A stretch of 44,076 nucleotides of DNA from JBAZLV01 sp041650055 (lineage in GTDB: Bacteria > Nitrospirota > UBA9217). The position numbers and the translations under genes were made by a program. The DNA lies in assembly GCA_041650055.1 (NCBI GenBank), contig JBAZLV010000017.1, positions 1 to 44,076 of the forward strand. Direction: 5' to 3'. Within the stretch, counting starts at the first letter, position 1. Each line of letters opens with the position of its first letter. Shown piece after piece: positions 1 through 7,797 of the stretch. The notes beneath the pieces were generated by a model that was given only the letters and a program-made list of their open reading frames with translations, was not told where the DNA came from and ran no database searches.

Positions 1-82
1 TCCTTGCATGGAACGAGTATCTGAATTTATTCTAGATAAGACCGGAAGCACTGTCAACAGAGAAGTCGTTTTTAATTTTATG

Positions 83-739
83 TTATTTCAGAATTTCACC
101 GGTTTTGCGGGACCACAGCAGCAAATCAAGATGATCAATATCCATGCCGAGGTCTTGTGCAACGAGTTCCAGTTTTTTTTCAATCGCAAGATAGTGCTTA
201 CGGGTTGATGGAGGACTTGTTTTGGTTATGACACGCATTTCATGCAGGCTGTTCAAGATGTGCTTGTCGAGAATCGCATAGCCTTGAAATCCGATATTAC
301 GAAGAAAATGGCTTGCTTCTTTGTACCCCAGTCCTTTGATCAAAGGATTTCGAGCAAAAAAGTCACGACGGGCGTACTTACAGTCAAAAGATTCAAGCAA
401 TGAACGAAGTTTGAGATTGCAGAACTGCCGAAGAAAATCACGCGTTTGCACAATATAGGCAGGCTTGATCCGCCAGAATCTGAGCCGATGCTGCTGCGCA
501 CGGTTCTGAAGTTCTTCGAGTGTTCCCGTTATGAGAATATCCCGAAGCACATCGATGGTGCGCATTCCCATTTTTGCACTGCTGCCTGCCGTTACAATGC
601 AATAGCACAGTTCCTCGAAAATCGCTTGATCGCCTTGTTTATAGACAGCTTCGAATTCCTTGAGCCGTTTTGTAATTAAATACTTCCGTGTATCAAAATC
701 GCGCTTTAGTTCCTTATAAAGAGGACTTCTTCCAGGCAT
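83..739 (-). CDS. ogg: N-glycosylase/DNA lyase, Ogg2-like 8-oxoguanine glycosylase
   Basis: This 218-residue protein resembles the compact Ogg2-type (Thermotoga/archaeal) bifunctional glycosylases that excise 8-oxoguanine and nick the abasic site. The helix-hairpin-helix signature is visible around residues 130-160: NPLIKGLGYKEASHFLRNIG, followed by AILDKHIL. The Lys of GLGYKEAS is the expected Schiff-base residue and the Asp of LDKHIL the expected catalytic aspartate. An N-terminal helical segment (ELCYCIVTAGSSA) also fits the family. The ATG at 739 lies inside the end of the rhodanese-like gene, a 26-base overlap that suggests translational coupling. It is the last gene of an apparent kinase-rhodanese-glycosylase operon. 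The family call rests on motif recall, not on a search. Confidence 0.85.
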   Translation of the reverse strand: MPGRSPLYKELKRDFDTRKYLITKRLKEFEAVYKQGDQAIFEELCYCIVTAGSSAKMGMRTIDVLRDILITGTLEELQNRAQQHRLRFWRIKPAYIVQTRDFLRQFCNLKLRSLLESFDCKYARRDFFARNPLIKGLGYKEASHFLRNIGFQGYAILDKHILNSLHEMRVITKTSPPSTRKHYLAIEKKLELVAQDLGMDIDHLDLLLWSRKTGEILK

Positions 740-1085
740 TGTAGCCGCCCTTCAGATTGTACAAATTTTTATATCCCATCCCGATTAAGCGGCGAATTGC
801 CCAGAGACTTTTCGTCCCGCTCTGATCGTAGACGATCAGTTCTTTTTCTTTTTTGAGTTTTTTAACCCGGCTGCCGATTTCGGTAAACGGAACGTGGACC
901 GCACCGGGAATATGTCCGCGTTTATATTCCTTGGTGCCCCTGATGTCTAGCAGCACCACTCCTTTTTTTTCCTGAAGTTGCCGGGGCGTTATTTGCTTAA
1001 TCCCCCAGCGCCCCAGTATGCCGAACAGCCGGAACAAGAAGTATCCGGCAAGTACGATAATCAATACTGTTGAGGCAGTATCCAT
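714..1085 (-). CDS. Membrane-anchored rhodanese-like protein lacking the catalytic Cys
   Basis: This 123-residue protein has an N-terminal hydrophobic anchor (about residues 6-24) and one rhodanese domain (about 32-120). Family landmarks are VVLLDIRG, GHIPGAVHVP and the C-terminal LKGGYNAWKK. The active-site loop normally reads like YCQSGxRS, but here it is IVYDQSGTKS. Asp87 (codon GAT) therefore replaces the persulfide-forming cysteine, so sulfurtransferase activity is not expected. Such inactive rhodanese domains are known and are usually taken to be binding or regulatory modules. It starts 33 bases after the sensor kinase gene and overlaps the glycosylase gene, so it is probably co-transcribed with both. 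Its function is not known. Confidence 0.85.
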   Translation of the reverse strand: MDTASTVLIIVLAGYFLFRLFGILGRWGIKQITPRQLQEKKGVVLLDIRGTKEYKRGHIPGAVHVPFTEIGSRVKKLKKEKELIVYDQSGTKSLWAIRRLIGMGYKNLYNLKGGYNAWKKSSL

Positions 1086-1118
1086 TCAGAACTCCTTTCA
1101 AATTTCATGGGTCTCCAG

Positions 1119-3296
1119 CTACGCTTTTTTTGTGGGCAATTCAATAATAAACCGGGCACCGCGCGGGCAGTTCTGCTCCACCTTGATGACTCCGCTATGA
1201 TCCTTGATAATGCGTAACACAATAGCAAGCCCCAGGCCGCCTTTAATTTTTTTTCTCGAAAAATCCGGCAGGAACAGCCGGGGAATATCTTCCGGCGGAA
1301 TGCCTGGACCGTCATCAGCCACATCGATCTGTGCCATTCCTGTTTCGATAATTTTTGCTGTGACCGTAATCCGCCCTTTTTTGTGCATTGCTTCGACGGC
1401 ATTCTCGAAAAGATTGATGAATACCCGTTTCAGTTGTTCACGGTCAAGCAATACATCCGGAAAATCCGATGGAATAATTGTTTCAAACACAATGTCCTTG
1501 TGCGCCCCTGCATACAGATTGACAACACTGTTGATCACCGGTGCCAGCGGTTGACACGTGGGATTGGAGCTCGGCATGCGCGCAAAGTCTGCGAACTCGT
1601 CAACCAGTTTGCGGAGTCCGTCCGCCTGCTGGACAATCGTTCTGCTGCATTCGTCAAACACGGTGTCAAAATCCGAGGATTGCTCCGCGTGTTTTTTCCT
1701 GAGTCGTTCGGCAGATAACATGATCGGCGTCAGCGGGTTTTTAAACTCATGCGCGATTCTTCGCGCTACGTCCTGCCATGTTTCCGCTTTTTTTGCACGC
1801 AGAAGCTCGGTTAGATCATCGAACGTGATAAGGAGGCCGATGGGTGTGCCGCTGCCGTCACGCAAGGACGAGACGCGGATTCCGACGGTCAGCATGCGCC
1901 CGCGGACGTTCAGCGTGAGTTCTCCTTCCGCGCGTCCGCCGCTCTGTTCAAGCTTGCGGAATAAATTCCGGATCGGCGTCAGCTCGATAAAGGCAAAGGC
2001 AGCATCGTACCGCATGCCCAGCACATCCTGCTCCTGAATATCGAGCATTTTCGAAGCGGATTGATTGACGGTTGTAATTCGACCGGCGCGATCCAGCGAA
2101 ACCACGCCGGTGTCTATGTTAGACAAGATCGTTTTCTTATAATTGATCTCCTGTTCAATCTGCATGCGGGAATTCTTGAGTTCATGCGTCATCCGGTTAA
2201 ATGAATCAATCAGGACGCCCACCTCGTCTCCCGAAGTCTCATCGATGTGGTAATCCAGCTTCCCAGCGGCAACGGCCGCTGTTCCTTCTGCGAGTTTTTT
2301 GATCGGAACGGTAATTCCTGCCGCGACTCGGAGAGCCACCCAAATCGATGCAAGCAAAAGGGCAAGCGTTACCGCCAGAAAACCGAGTCGATATGCAAGC
2401 TTGATGGGTTCTTTTTTCTTGAAAGCCGAGCGATACTGGGTATACCCTTCCCGAATATCATCAGTTTTTGCTGCAAGACTTTGGGGAATGTAATAACTCA
2501 CGGCTATTGCAGCAAGGACTGGCTTTTCACCCTGATCATTCTCCTGCTCGCCATACACGGGAAGAACCGCTCTGATGACTGCCCCCTTTTTCCATAAGGG
2601 AGTCATTTCCGCAGCATCCTGGCCGGAAAAAGCTTCAGCCACGAGATCCGGCGGTGATTGAGTAAAGGTTCTTGGCGGATATTGACCGGTTGAGGCAGCA
2701 GAGATACGATCGCGAGGAGAGGAAAAAAGCTCAACCGATCCGAGTCCATACTCTTCTGCCTTCTTTGAAAGATACTCTTTGATAATTGTCGGTTCTACTC
2801 CGCGCAGAAGCCCGATTTCGGCAATCTGCTTACTGATGTTTCTGCCAAAGGCTGTTGCGTCCTTTCTGATCTTTCCATAATATTCCTCAGTAATAGCGAC
2901 GGAATCTTTGAGCGAGTTCTCGATCCGGAGTGTGAAAAGCCGTTCTATGCTGCTTGTAAACATGCCGCTTCCTATGAGAAACAGCAAAATGGGAGGAATG
3001 AACGAGAGGCTTACAAATGCCGTTACGAGCTTGGTCCGGAAACGTGCGCCGAGGACGCCGTGTTTCCGCTCCATGGAAAGTTTCCAGAGGCTGCGCGCGA
3101 TCATAAAAATGACCGCTGCGAGGAGCAAGAAATTTGCATTGATCAGAATAAGGATGAGAATATTATCGGAAAGCGGTCCTTGAAAACCACGAAATTCAAG
3201 CTGCAGCGCAGTGGCAATACCTGTGACGGCAAGAAAAATAAAAAGATACAGGACCCGTCGGCCACCGATCGGGATATTTTTTTGATCATCTGTCAT
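1119..3296 (-). CDS. NtrY-like transmembrane sensor histidine kinase
   Basis: This is a sensor kinase of the NtrY type, 725 residues from the chosen ATG. Three hydrophobic segments lie at roughly 14-31, 46-68 and 90-112. They are followed by a probable extracytoplasmic region to about 295 and a fourth membrane helix (about 298-320). A HAMP linker (ITVPIKKLAEGTAAVAAGKL), a PAS domain (about 385-490), a HisKA domain with the H-box ARRIAHEFKNPLTPI, and a C-terminal HATPase with DDGPGIPPED and GGLGLAIV complete it. An in-frame TTG at 3314 would add six residues, but it lies inside the likely promoter, so I chose the ATG at 3296. No NtrX-type regulator is adjacent, which makes it an orphan kinase here. 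The signal it senses cannot be deduced. Confidence 0.88.
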   Translation of the reverse strand: MTDDQKNIPIGGRRVLYLFIFLAVTGIATALQLEFRGFQGPLSDNILILILINANFLLLAAVIFMIARSLWKLSMERKHGVLGARFRTKLVTAFVSLSFIPPILLFLIGSGMFTSSIERLFTLRIENSLKDSVAITEEYYGKIRKDATAFGRNISKQIAEIGLLRGVEPTIIKEYLSKKAEEYGLGSVELFSSPRDRISAASTGQYPPRTFTQSPPDLVAEAFSGQDAAEMTPLWKKGAVIRAVLPVYGEQENDQGEKPVLAAIAVSYYIPQSLAAKTDDIREGYTQYRSAFKKKEPIKLAYRLGFLAVTLALLLASIWVALRVAAGITVPIKKLAEGTAAVAAGKLDYHIDETSGDEVGVLIDSFNRMTHELKNSRMQIEQEINYKKTILSNIDTGVVSLDRAGRITTVNQSASKMLDIQEQDVLGMRYDAAFAFIELTPIRNLFRKLEQSGGRAEGELTLNVRGRMLTVGIRVSSLRDGSGTPIGLLITFDDLTELLRAKKAETWQDVARRIAHEFKNPLTPIMLSAERLRKKHAEQSSDFDTVFDECSRTIVQQADGLRKLVDEFADFARMPSSNPTCQPLAPVINSVVNLYAGAHKDIVFETIIPSDFPDVLLDREQLKRVFINLFENAVEAMHKKGRITVTAKIIETGMAQIDVADDGPGIPPEDIPRLFLPDFSRKKIKGGLGLAIVLRIIKDHSGVIKVEQNCPRGARFIIELPTKKA

Positions 3297-3304
3297 GTTT
3301 CGGC

Positions 3305-3333
3305 AGAATACCAAAAAGCTGCGTTAAAAGCAA
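3305..3333 (-). promoter_or_regulatory. Probable sigma70-type promoter of the NtrY-like kinase gene
   Basis: Read on the minus strand, TTGCTT (3333-3328) and TATTCT (3310-3305) are separated by 17 bases. The -10 box ends 8 bases before the ATG at 3296, and no Shine-Dalgarno sequence lies between them. Transcription could begin within one or two bases of the start codon. Both boxes deviate from consensus. Confidence 0.45.
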
Positions 3334-3363
3334 GATTTGGTTGGTTCAAAACCCATTATTCTC

Positions 3364-3392
3364 TTGACAAACAAGAGGTTTCTCGTATATCT
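3364..3392 (+). promoter_or_regulatory. Probable promoter of the LysM gene
   Basis: A perfect TTGACA at 3364-3369 is followed by TATATC (3386-3391, 16-base spacer) or TATCTT (3388-3393, 18-base spacer). It lies in the divergent region between the kinase gene and the LysM gene and points at the latter. The leader would be about 90 bases. Confidence 0.5.
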
Positions 3393-3486
3393 TTAGTTAA
3401 AAAAACACGATGAATTATTTTCTGAAACGCTTCCGTATTGTCCCGCATCAAAATCTATGTTTGCGCATTTCGTGTCAGGAGGCAGT

Positions 3487-4767
3487 ATGGCGACAGGACT
3501 AAAAACCTTTATCCAGGTTGCAGGCATTTTTATCGTAATGCTCTTCCCTGGTAATGCCTATGTCCAGGAGCAAAAAGAACCCATCAAGTCCCCGGATACC
3601 GTTGTCACGGAACCTGTTGCCCAGCCTTCCGCACACGTCATTCCTTCGCAGGAAAAGCCCTCTTCTGAAACACTGAATAACGTTGTGATCCCCGAGACCG
3701 AAACGGAAAATGCAGCCACAGCCCCGGCTGAACAGGAATCAGGAATCTATATTGTCAGACAAGGCGACACGCTCTGGGATATTTCACACTCTTTTTTGAA
3801 AGATCCTTTTCTGTGGCCGTTTATCTGGAAGGCAAATCCCTTCATTGAAAATCCCGATTTGATTTATCCGGGAAACAAGCTTGTGATTCCGAATCTCGCT
3901 CCGGTGGAGCGTGCTTTACAGTCTGCAGAAGAAGTTGTTCCGAAAAAACAGATGACTGAAACACGGATAGAACCGCAGCCCCAGGCTGCTCCACGGCGCA
4001 TTGAGCGTTCTCCGGAAGCCCCTATTCTCCAGTCAAAACCGACCTCAACCGTTCCTGCCACGGTCGAGCAGGGAAGCAGGCTTATTCTTCCTGAGGAACA
4101 GCCTGTTCCGATTATCGACAAATACGCTATGCTAAGCGCAGGCTTCGTAAATTTTGAAGAAGAAACGGTCGGGAAAATTGTCGGTTCTCCTGAAGCATTG
4201 AAAAATTCATTTGGTTTTGGTGATCTGGTGTATGTTTCCTTCCCATCGTCACAAAGCGTATCAGTCGGAGATAAATTTCTGATCACCAGCAGAAGCAAAA
4301 CGATTCCACATCCGAGAATGAAAAAGGTATCCGGAAGTCTTGTTCACGGACTCGGCATTCTGCAAATCATAGCAATCGATGAACGCAAGCCGTCGACCGC
4401 GCGGATTACACTCTCGTTCGATACCATTGAGAAAAACAACCGTCTGTCTCCTTATCAGGAACCGGTGCTTGTGTATGAGCCGAACGTAAAGAAAGACAAG
4501 GATATTTCCGGGAAAATCATCGCAACAACTGACCAGCGCACGATTAATGCACAGCTGAATTTTGTGTATTTAAACCAGGGAAGCGTTGATGGAGTAGAGC
4601 CCGGCGACCGCTTTATTGTGTATGACAGCTCTCAAAAAGGGTCATTCCCCCGGAAGGCAATTGGTGAAGTGCAGGTGTTTATCGTAAAACCGGAGTCATC
4701 AACAGCGGTTGTTCGAAAAAGCATCATTTCTCTTGAACCGGGGAATTTTGTAGAGTATAAGCGGTAA
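3487..4767 (+). CDS. Secreted or periplasmic LysM-domain protein
   Basis: This is a 426-residue exported protein. The ATG at 3487 is preceded by AGGAGG at 3477-3482, so it is preferred over the upstream in-frame start at 3457. It begins a signal-peptide-like segment (LKTFIQVAGIFIVMLFPGNAY). A Pro/Glu/Thr-rich linker leads to a LysM module at about 85-135 (YIVRQGDTLWDIS, then PGNKLVIP), which binds peptidoglycan in known families. A second low-complexity linker (about 140-210) follows. The C-terminal half is soluble, mixed alpha/beta and unassigned, with repeated patterns such as GDRFIVYD. Similar LysM proteins with this variant (LKDPFLWPFIWKANP) are widespread in Nitrospirota and deltaproteobacterial genomes, to my recollection. 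It ends exactly where the convergent minus-strand gene ends. Confidence 0.85.
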   Translation: MATGLKTFIQVAGIFIVMLFPGNAYVQEQKEPIKSPDTVVTEPVAQPSAHVIPSQEKPSSETLNNVVIPETETENAATAPAEQESGIYIVRQGDTLWDISHSFLKDPFLWPFIWKANPFIENPDLIYPGNKLVIPNLAPVERALQSAEEVVPKKQMTETRIEPQPQAAPRRIERSPEAPILQSKPTSTVPATVEQGSRLILPEEQPVPIIDKYAMLSAGFVNFEEETVGKIVGSPEALKNSFGFGDLVYVSFPSSQSVSVGDKFLITSRSKTIPHPRMKKVSGSLVHGLGILQIIAIDERKPSTARITLSFDTIEKNNRLSPYQEPVLVYEPNVKKDKDISGKIIATTDQRTINAQLNFVYLNQGSVDGVEPGDRFIVYDSSQKGSFPRKAIGEVQVFIVKPESSTAVVRKSIISLEPGNFVEYKR

Positions 4768-5895
4768 TTATCGGGATGGTTGAAGATACACGGCAGCAGT
4801 AATCTTTTTCAGTTCCTGTTCATCCAGACGTTTTGGTCCTGAAATTACCACATGAAGTTCTTTCATCCCGCTCATATCCGTCAGGAGCATGGTTGAAACT
4901 TCCTGCGTTTTATTCCTTCCTTGTGCAATAAAACCCTTTATCATGGAAACAACAGCAGGGGACGGTTTCTCCTTCTTTCGGCTTTGTTTTTTCTGTGGAA
5001 GCGCTGACGTCTGTTGAAACGCGTACAGGTTGACATCATCAAACCTCTGCAATGCAATGTATTTAATGACAAGAGGTAAAATCCCTATCCGAGCAGTGTA
5101 CGCCGTTTCGAGCACATCATAATAGTTTTGAACTCCTGTTGCATATCTTATGAATCTAAGAGCAATATGAGCATTTGATTTTTCAGCTGGTATGACAAAT
5201 TTTACCCAGACATGATCATTCATAGCATGGAATTGAAGAACATCCGGGTCTTCACTTGTAAGCTCAAATTGCTCCGGCATTGCAATTCCAAACTCCCCGA
5301 GAGAATGCGCTGATACATTTTTGAAGGCTCGTTCAGAAACCTTCCAGGCAACTTGCTGAGGCATGTGAGCGATGGTATTGCTCGTTCGATACAGCACGAC
5401 ATGAAAAACAGCCGTTAGGAAAACTATGGTGGTCATTAGAATGCCAATGGTTTTCCAGTCAGCATACCGTGTTTCCTGAACAGATAAATCCGGCAATCGT
5501 TTCAGAATAGACTCAAGCGCATGGGATTTATCTTTGGTATTGAATGCAGAGGACAGCGCGATTTTCCGCATAAAGCCATATTGAACTACAATCTGGCACA
5601 TGCTCCCTGTTTCCCGAATAATCAGCTTTTGGATTTTTGAATAGGGAATCCTTTTCCCGGAAGCTTTCACAATCTGGCTCTGCGCATCATCGAATGAAAA
5701 TCCGTCAAACCGCGAAATCAAGAGGCCGATCAACAGGACAGCAGGAATTGCAATAAAAAACAGGGTAACCAGGACCGGCAGGAAGTTCATTCCCATGAGG
5801 CAGAAGGACAGAATAGGGGCCGTAACAACTACATATAAAAAAACGTATTTTAAAAAGAGAATTCCGCTTCCTTGAAATTCTTGTTTACTCTTCAT
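4768..5895 (-). CDS. Hypothetical membrane protein
   Basis: I do not recognise this 375-residue protein. Two hydrophobic segments lie near the N-terminus (about 14-36 and 40-60), followed by a beta-rich stretch of about 80 residues (FDGFSFDDAQSQIVKASGKRIPYSKIQKLIIRETG). That pairing resembles membrane proteins carrying a bacterial PH-like domain, but this is only an impression. A third membrane segment is at about 150-170. The C-terminal part is soluble, with a lysine-rich linker (PQKKQSRKKEKPSP) near residue 305. GAGGACC just upstream of the ATG supports the start. Its stop codon directly abuts the stop of the convergent LysM gene with no intervening base. It is probably the last gene of a three-gene unit of membrane proteins. 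Confidence 0.75.
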   Translation of the reverse strand: MKSKQEFQGSGILFLKYVFLYVVVTAPILSFCLMGMNFLPVLVTLFFIAIPAVLLIGLLISRFDGFSFDDAQSQIVKASGKRIPYSKIQKLIIRETGSMCQIVVQYGFMRKIALSSAFNTKDKSHALESILKRLPDLSVQETRYADWKTIGILMTTIVFLTAVFHVVLYRTSNTIAHMPQQVAWKVSERAFKNVSAHSLGEFGIAMPEQFELTSEDPDVLQFHAMNDHVWVKFVIPAEKSNAHIALRFIRYATGVQNYYDVLETAYTARIGILPLVIKYIALQRFDDVNLYAFQQTSALPQKKQSRKKEKPSPAVVSMIKGFIAQGRNKTQEVSTMLLTDMSGMKELHVVISGPKRLDEQELKKITAAVYLQPSR

Positions 5896-5946
5896 GTGGG
5901 TCCTCGCAATTTCTATGAGCTGCCTTGTTGCAGAACTACAGTGACG

Positions 5947-6687
5947 TTATTGAATGATAACAGATGCATCTGCATCAAACGGATTTTTGCGCATGGCAAG
6001 AGAAAAGAGATACGGATACTCACGTTTCAAGTGCTTCATATAGGCAAGCCATTCTGCAACGAGAATCGTATAGATTCGTTCCATGTCTCCGGCCAGATGT
6101 TTTTCATCCGCAGGAAAAAGCTGCGACACATTATCACGCATTTCAAGTTCTTCAGCAAGATGAAAAATGGCCAGAAGCAGTTCGGAAAATGTTGCATGCT
6201 CCAGCAGGCTTGGATTTTCAAGAAGCTGGAGCAGAAATGCCTTTTTGCTGATCAAAAAAGTTTTGAATCCAGGGAGACTGCTTCCGATATCCACAACATG
6301 AAGCGGTACGGTGCTCATATTTTTGATGGTTTCAGAAAACAGACGATCAGTCCAGTCGTTGGCAATTAAAAAATTATTTTTTTTATTTTCCATGCCCGGA
6401 TCATGTGCAACAAACTTCTTCAAAAGGTCTATTCCCATTTCGCTGAAGAATATCCCGATGACCATATTTAATTTGTTTACTAATGCTTTTTTTTCACGCA
6501 GGATCAGCAGCCGGTCGACAATGAGCGTTATCAGCAGGAAATGAATGGGAACAAAAGCCAGATCCTGAAAAAGGAGAAAGAACGATTCGTGCGGGTTTTT
6601 AAAGATAGATATCTGAGCGCTGTAGAGTAGGACTGATGTCCCGATGAGTACTATGCCGAGCAGTATCTGCCATGTGCCGTGTTTCAT
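5947..6687 (-). CDS. Hypothetical membrane protein, two N-terminal TM helices
   Basis: This 246-residue protein has two predicted membrane helices at about 7-27 and 38-62 (LAFVPIHFLLITLIVDRLLIL). A mainly helical cytoplasmic domain without a recognisable catalytic motif follows. The N-terminal pattern, with a polar loop between helices and RLLILREKK after the second, recalls a family of uncharacterised proteins I have seen in deltaproteobacteria and Nitrospirota, but I cannot name it. The start is supported by AAAAGGAG about 7 bases upstream. It lies 49 bases after the DUF4337 gene and 51 bases before the next gene, so the three are likely co-transcribed. No function can be proposed. Confidence 0.75.
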   Translation of the reverse strand: MKHGTWQILLGIVLIGTSVLLYSAQISIFKNPHESFFLLFQDLAFVPIHFLLITLIVDRLLILREKKALVNKLNMVIGIFFSEMGIDLLKKFVAHDPGMENKKNNFLIANDWTDRLFSETIKNMSTVPLHVVDIGSSLPGFKTFLISKKAFLLQLLENPSLLEHATFSELLLAIFHLAEELEMRDNVSQLFPADEKHLAGDMERIYTILVAEWLAYMKHLKREYPYLFSLAMRKNPFDADASVIIQ

Positions 6688-6736
6688 CCAAGGCTCCTTT
6701 TACGCTGTTGGTTGTAAAGAGTATAATCCAATACGC

Positions 6737-7276
6737 CTATCTGAGGAACAGAAAAAAACCATTGAAAAAATAAACAAGACCGAAGATACCCGATCCCATG
6801 CCGAGGTACCAGAAATATTTTTGTTTCATTAACGCGGAGATCGAAGAGAGCAAGATAGCGATCTGAAGAAACATGGCTGCCATGCCGAATGCCCCGGCAT
6901 GTTTCTGGATTGTATCCCTGGATTCTTCAAGCTCCTGCGCTTTTTTCATGATGTCAGCCTTTTCTCCATCGTAGCGTTTTATTTTCTGCGCATAGCCGTC
7001 AATCTTTTTTTCGAGGTCTGATGCCAGGGAACGAGACACGCTTCCTTTCATGGTTTTCAGATCCACTTCAAATTTTTCCTTCTGTAGTTCATAGACATAT
7101 CCTTTAATGCTTTTGGCCTGATAGTATGCCCATTGGTCAGACGCCTGCGACTGAGACATGACTGCTTTTGTGCTATAGCCTCCGCCTTTCAACGTTGCCA
7201 GTGTTGCACAGACGGCAAATATAACAGTAGTCAATGCTAAATAATTAAGCCACGATTCTTTTTTTTCTTCTGCCAT
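6737..7276 (-). CDS. DUF4337-family membrane protein
   Basis: This 179-residue protein matches the uncharacterised DUF4337 family as I remember it. It has a short charged N-terminus, a first membrane helix (about 11-28), and the segment SQASDQWAYYQAKSIKGYVYELQ. A helical coiled-coil region (about 65-125) and two C-terminal membrane helices (about 128-148 and 152-176) follow. I chose the ATG at 7276 because GGGAGG lies 8-9 bases upstream. The longer reading frame to 7375 would run through the promoter. The gene heads a likely three-gene minus-strand unit. Its role is unknown. Confidence 0.82.
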   Translation of the reverse strand: MAEEKKESWLNYLALTTVIFAVCATLATLKGGGYSTKAVMSQSQASDQWAYYQAKSIKGYVYELQKEKFEVDLKTMKGSVSRSLASDLEKKIDGYAQKIKRYDGEKADIMKKAQELEESRDTIQKHAGAFGMAAMFLQIAILLSSISALMKQKYFWYLGMGSGIFGLVYFFNGFFLFLR

Positions 7277-7321
7277 TATCGTATTTCCTCCCAATACAAA
7301 AGTTTGCAATTTTGACCGCAC

Positions 7322-7350
7322 ATAATATCCAAGAACGATTTTTCTGTCAA
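7322..7350 (-). promoter_or_regulatory. Strong sigma70-type promoter for the DUF4337 unit
   Basis: On the minus strand TTGACA (7350-7345) and TATTAT (7327-7322) are separated by exactly 17 bases, close to full consensus. The expected transcript starts near 7315 and leads into the Shine-Dalgarno and ATG of the DUF4337 gene at 7276. Confidence 0.75.
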
Positions 7351-7567
7351 TACTTTTGTAGTATAGAAAAAACAAAAATTTTACATATAACCAGCAGTAA
7401 TATTTAAGTTTTTTATAAAACAGCGATACTTCTGGATATTACGCTCACTTCCATGTTTTAGTTTTTGAGCGTCTAAGGATGCAAGGACAAATGCGGCATT
7501 CTTCCGAATAGGCCTCGAGTGGAGCAAAACATTCGTGAAAGCGCGGGGACTACGCTATGAATGAGCG

Positions 7568-7773
7568 GTAGACAAAGCTTATGAAATGTTCGTTGAAGAG
7601 GCACATGAGCTGCTGACCGAACTTGAAGCATCATTGCTTGAACTGGAAAGACAGCCTCTGGACACGATGTGCCGAAACTTGTTCAGATGGCTGAACAGGA
7701 AGAAATGAGAAGTGGATCAGCCACGGATATCCGATGTAAAATGGTGAACAATGGGTGTCTTCTGACCGCGTAA
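7568..7773 (+). pseudogene. Decayed CheA-like Hpt (P1) domain fragment
   Basis: The 420-base gap between the DUF4337 promoter and accD holds no intact gene. From 7568 one frame reads VDKAYEMFVEEAHELLTELE and then ASLLELERQPLD, before losing similarity and stopping at 7706-7708. This is the typical start of a CheA or similar Hpt domain. The next residues expected, around the phosphorylated His (HTIKG), are absent. From about 7669 a different frame stays open to a TAA at 7771-7773, consistent with an internal deletion and frameshift. A stop codon lies just upstream (7558-7560). No Shine-Dalgarno sequence precedes the ATG at 7586. I read it as a relic of a chemotaxis kinase gene. The rest of 7351-7797 shows nothing I recognise. 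Confidence 0.55.
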
Positions 7774-7797
7774 ATTCCGATTTGACCGGCTATTTTT

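Noticed and set aside
3297..3314. TTG start six codons upstream for the NtrY-like kinase
   Set aside because: It falls within the probable -10 region, and an ATG follows; no ribosome binding site supports the TTG.
5872..6369. 165-codon plus-strand open frame opposite the hypothetical membrane protein gene
   Set aside because: It runs antisense to a gene with a good ribosome binding site and membrane helices, and its translation shows no family features.
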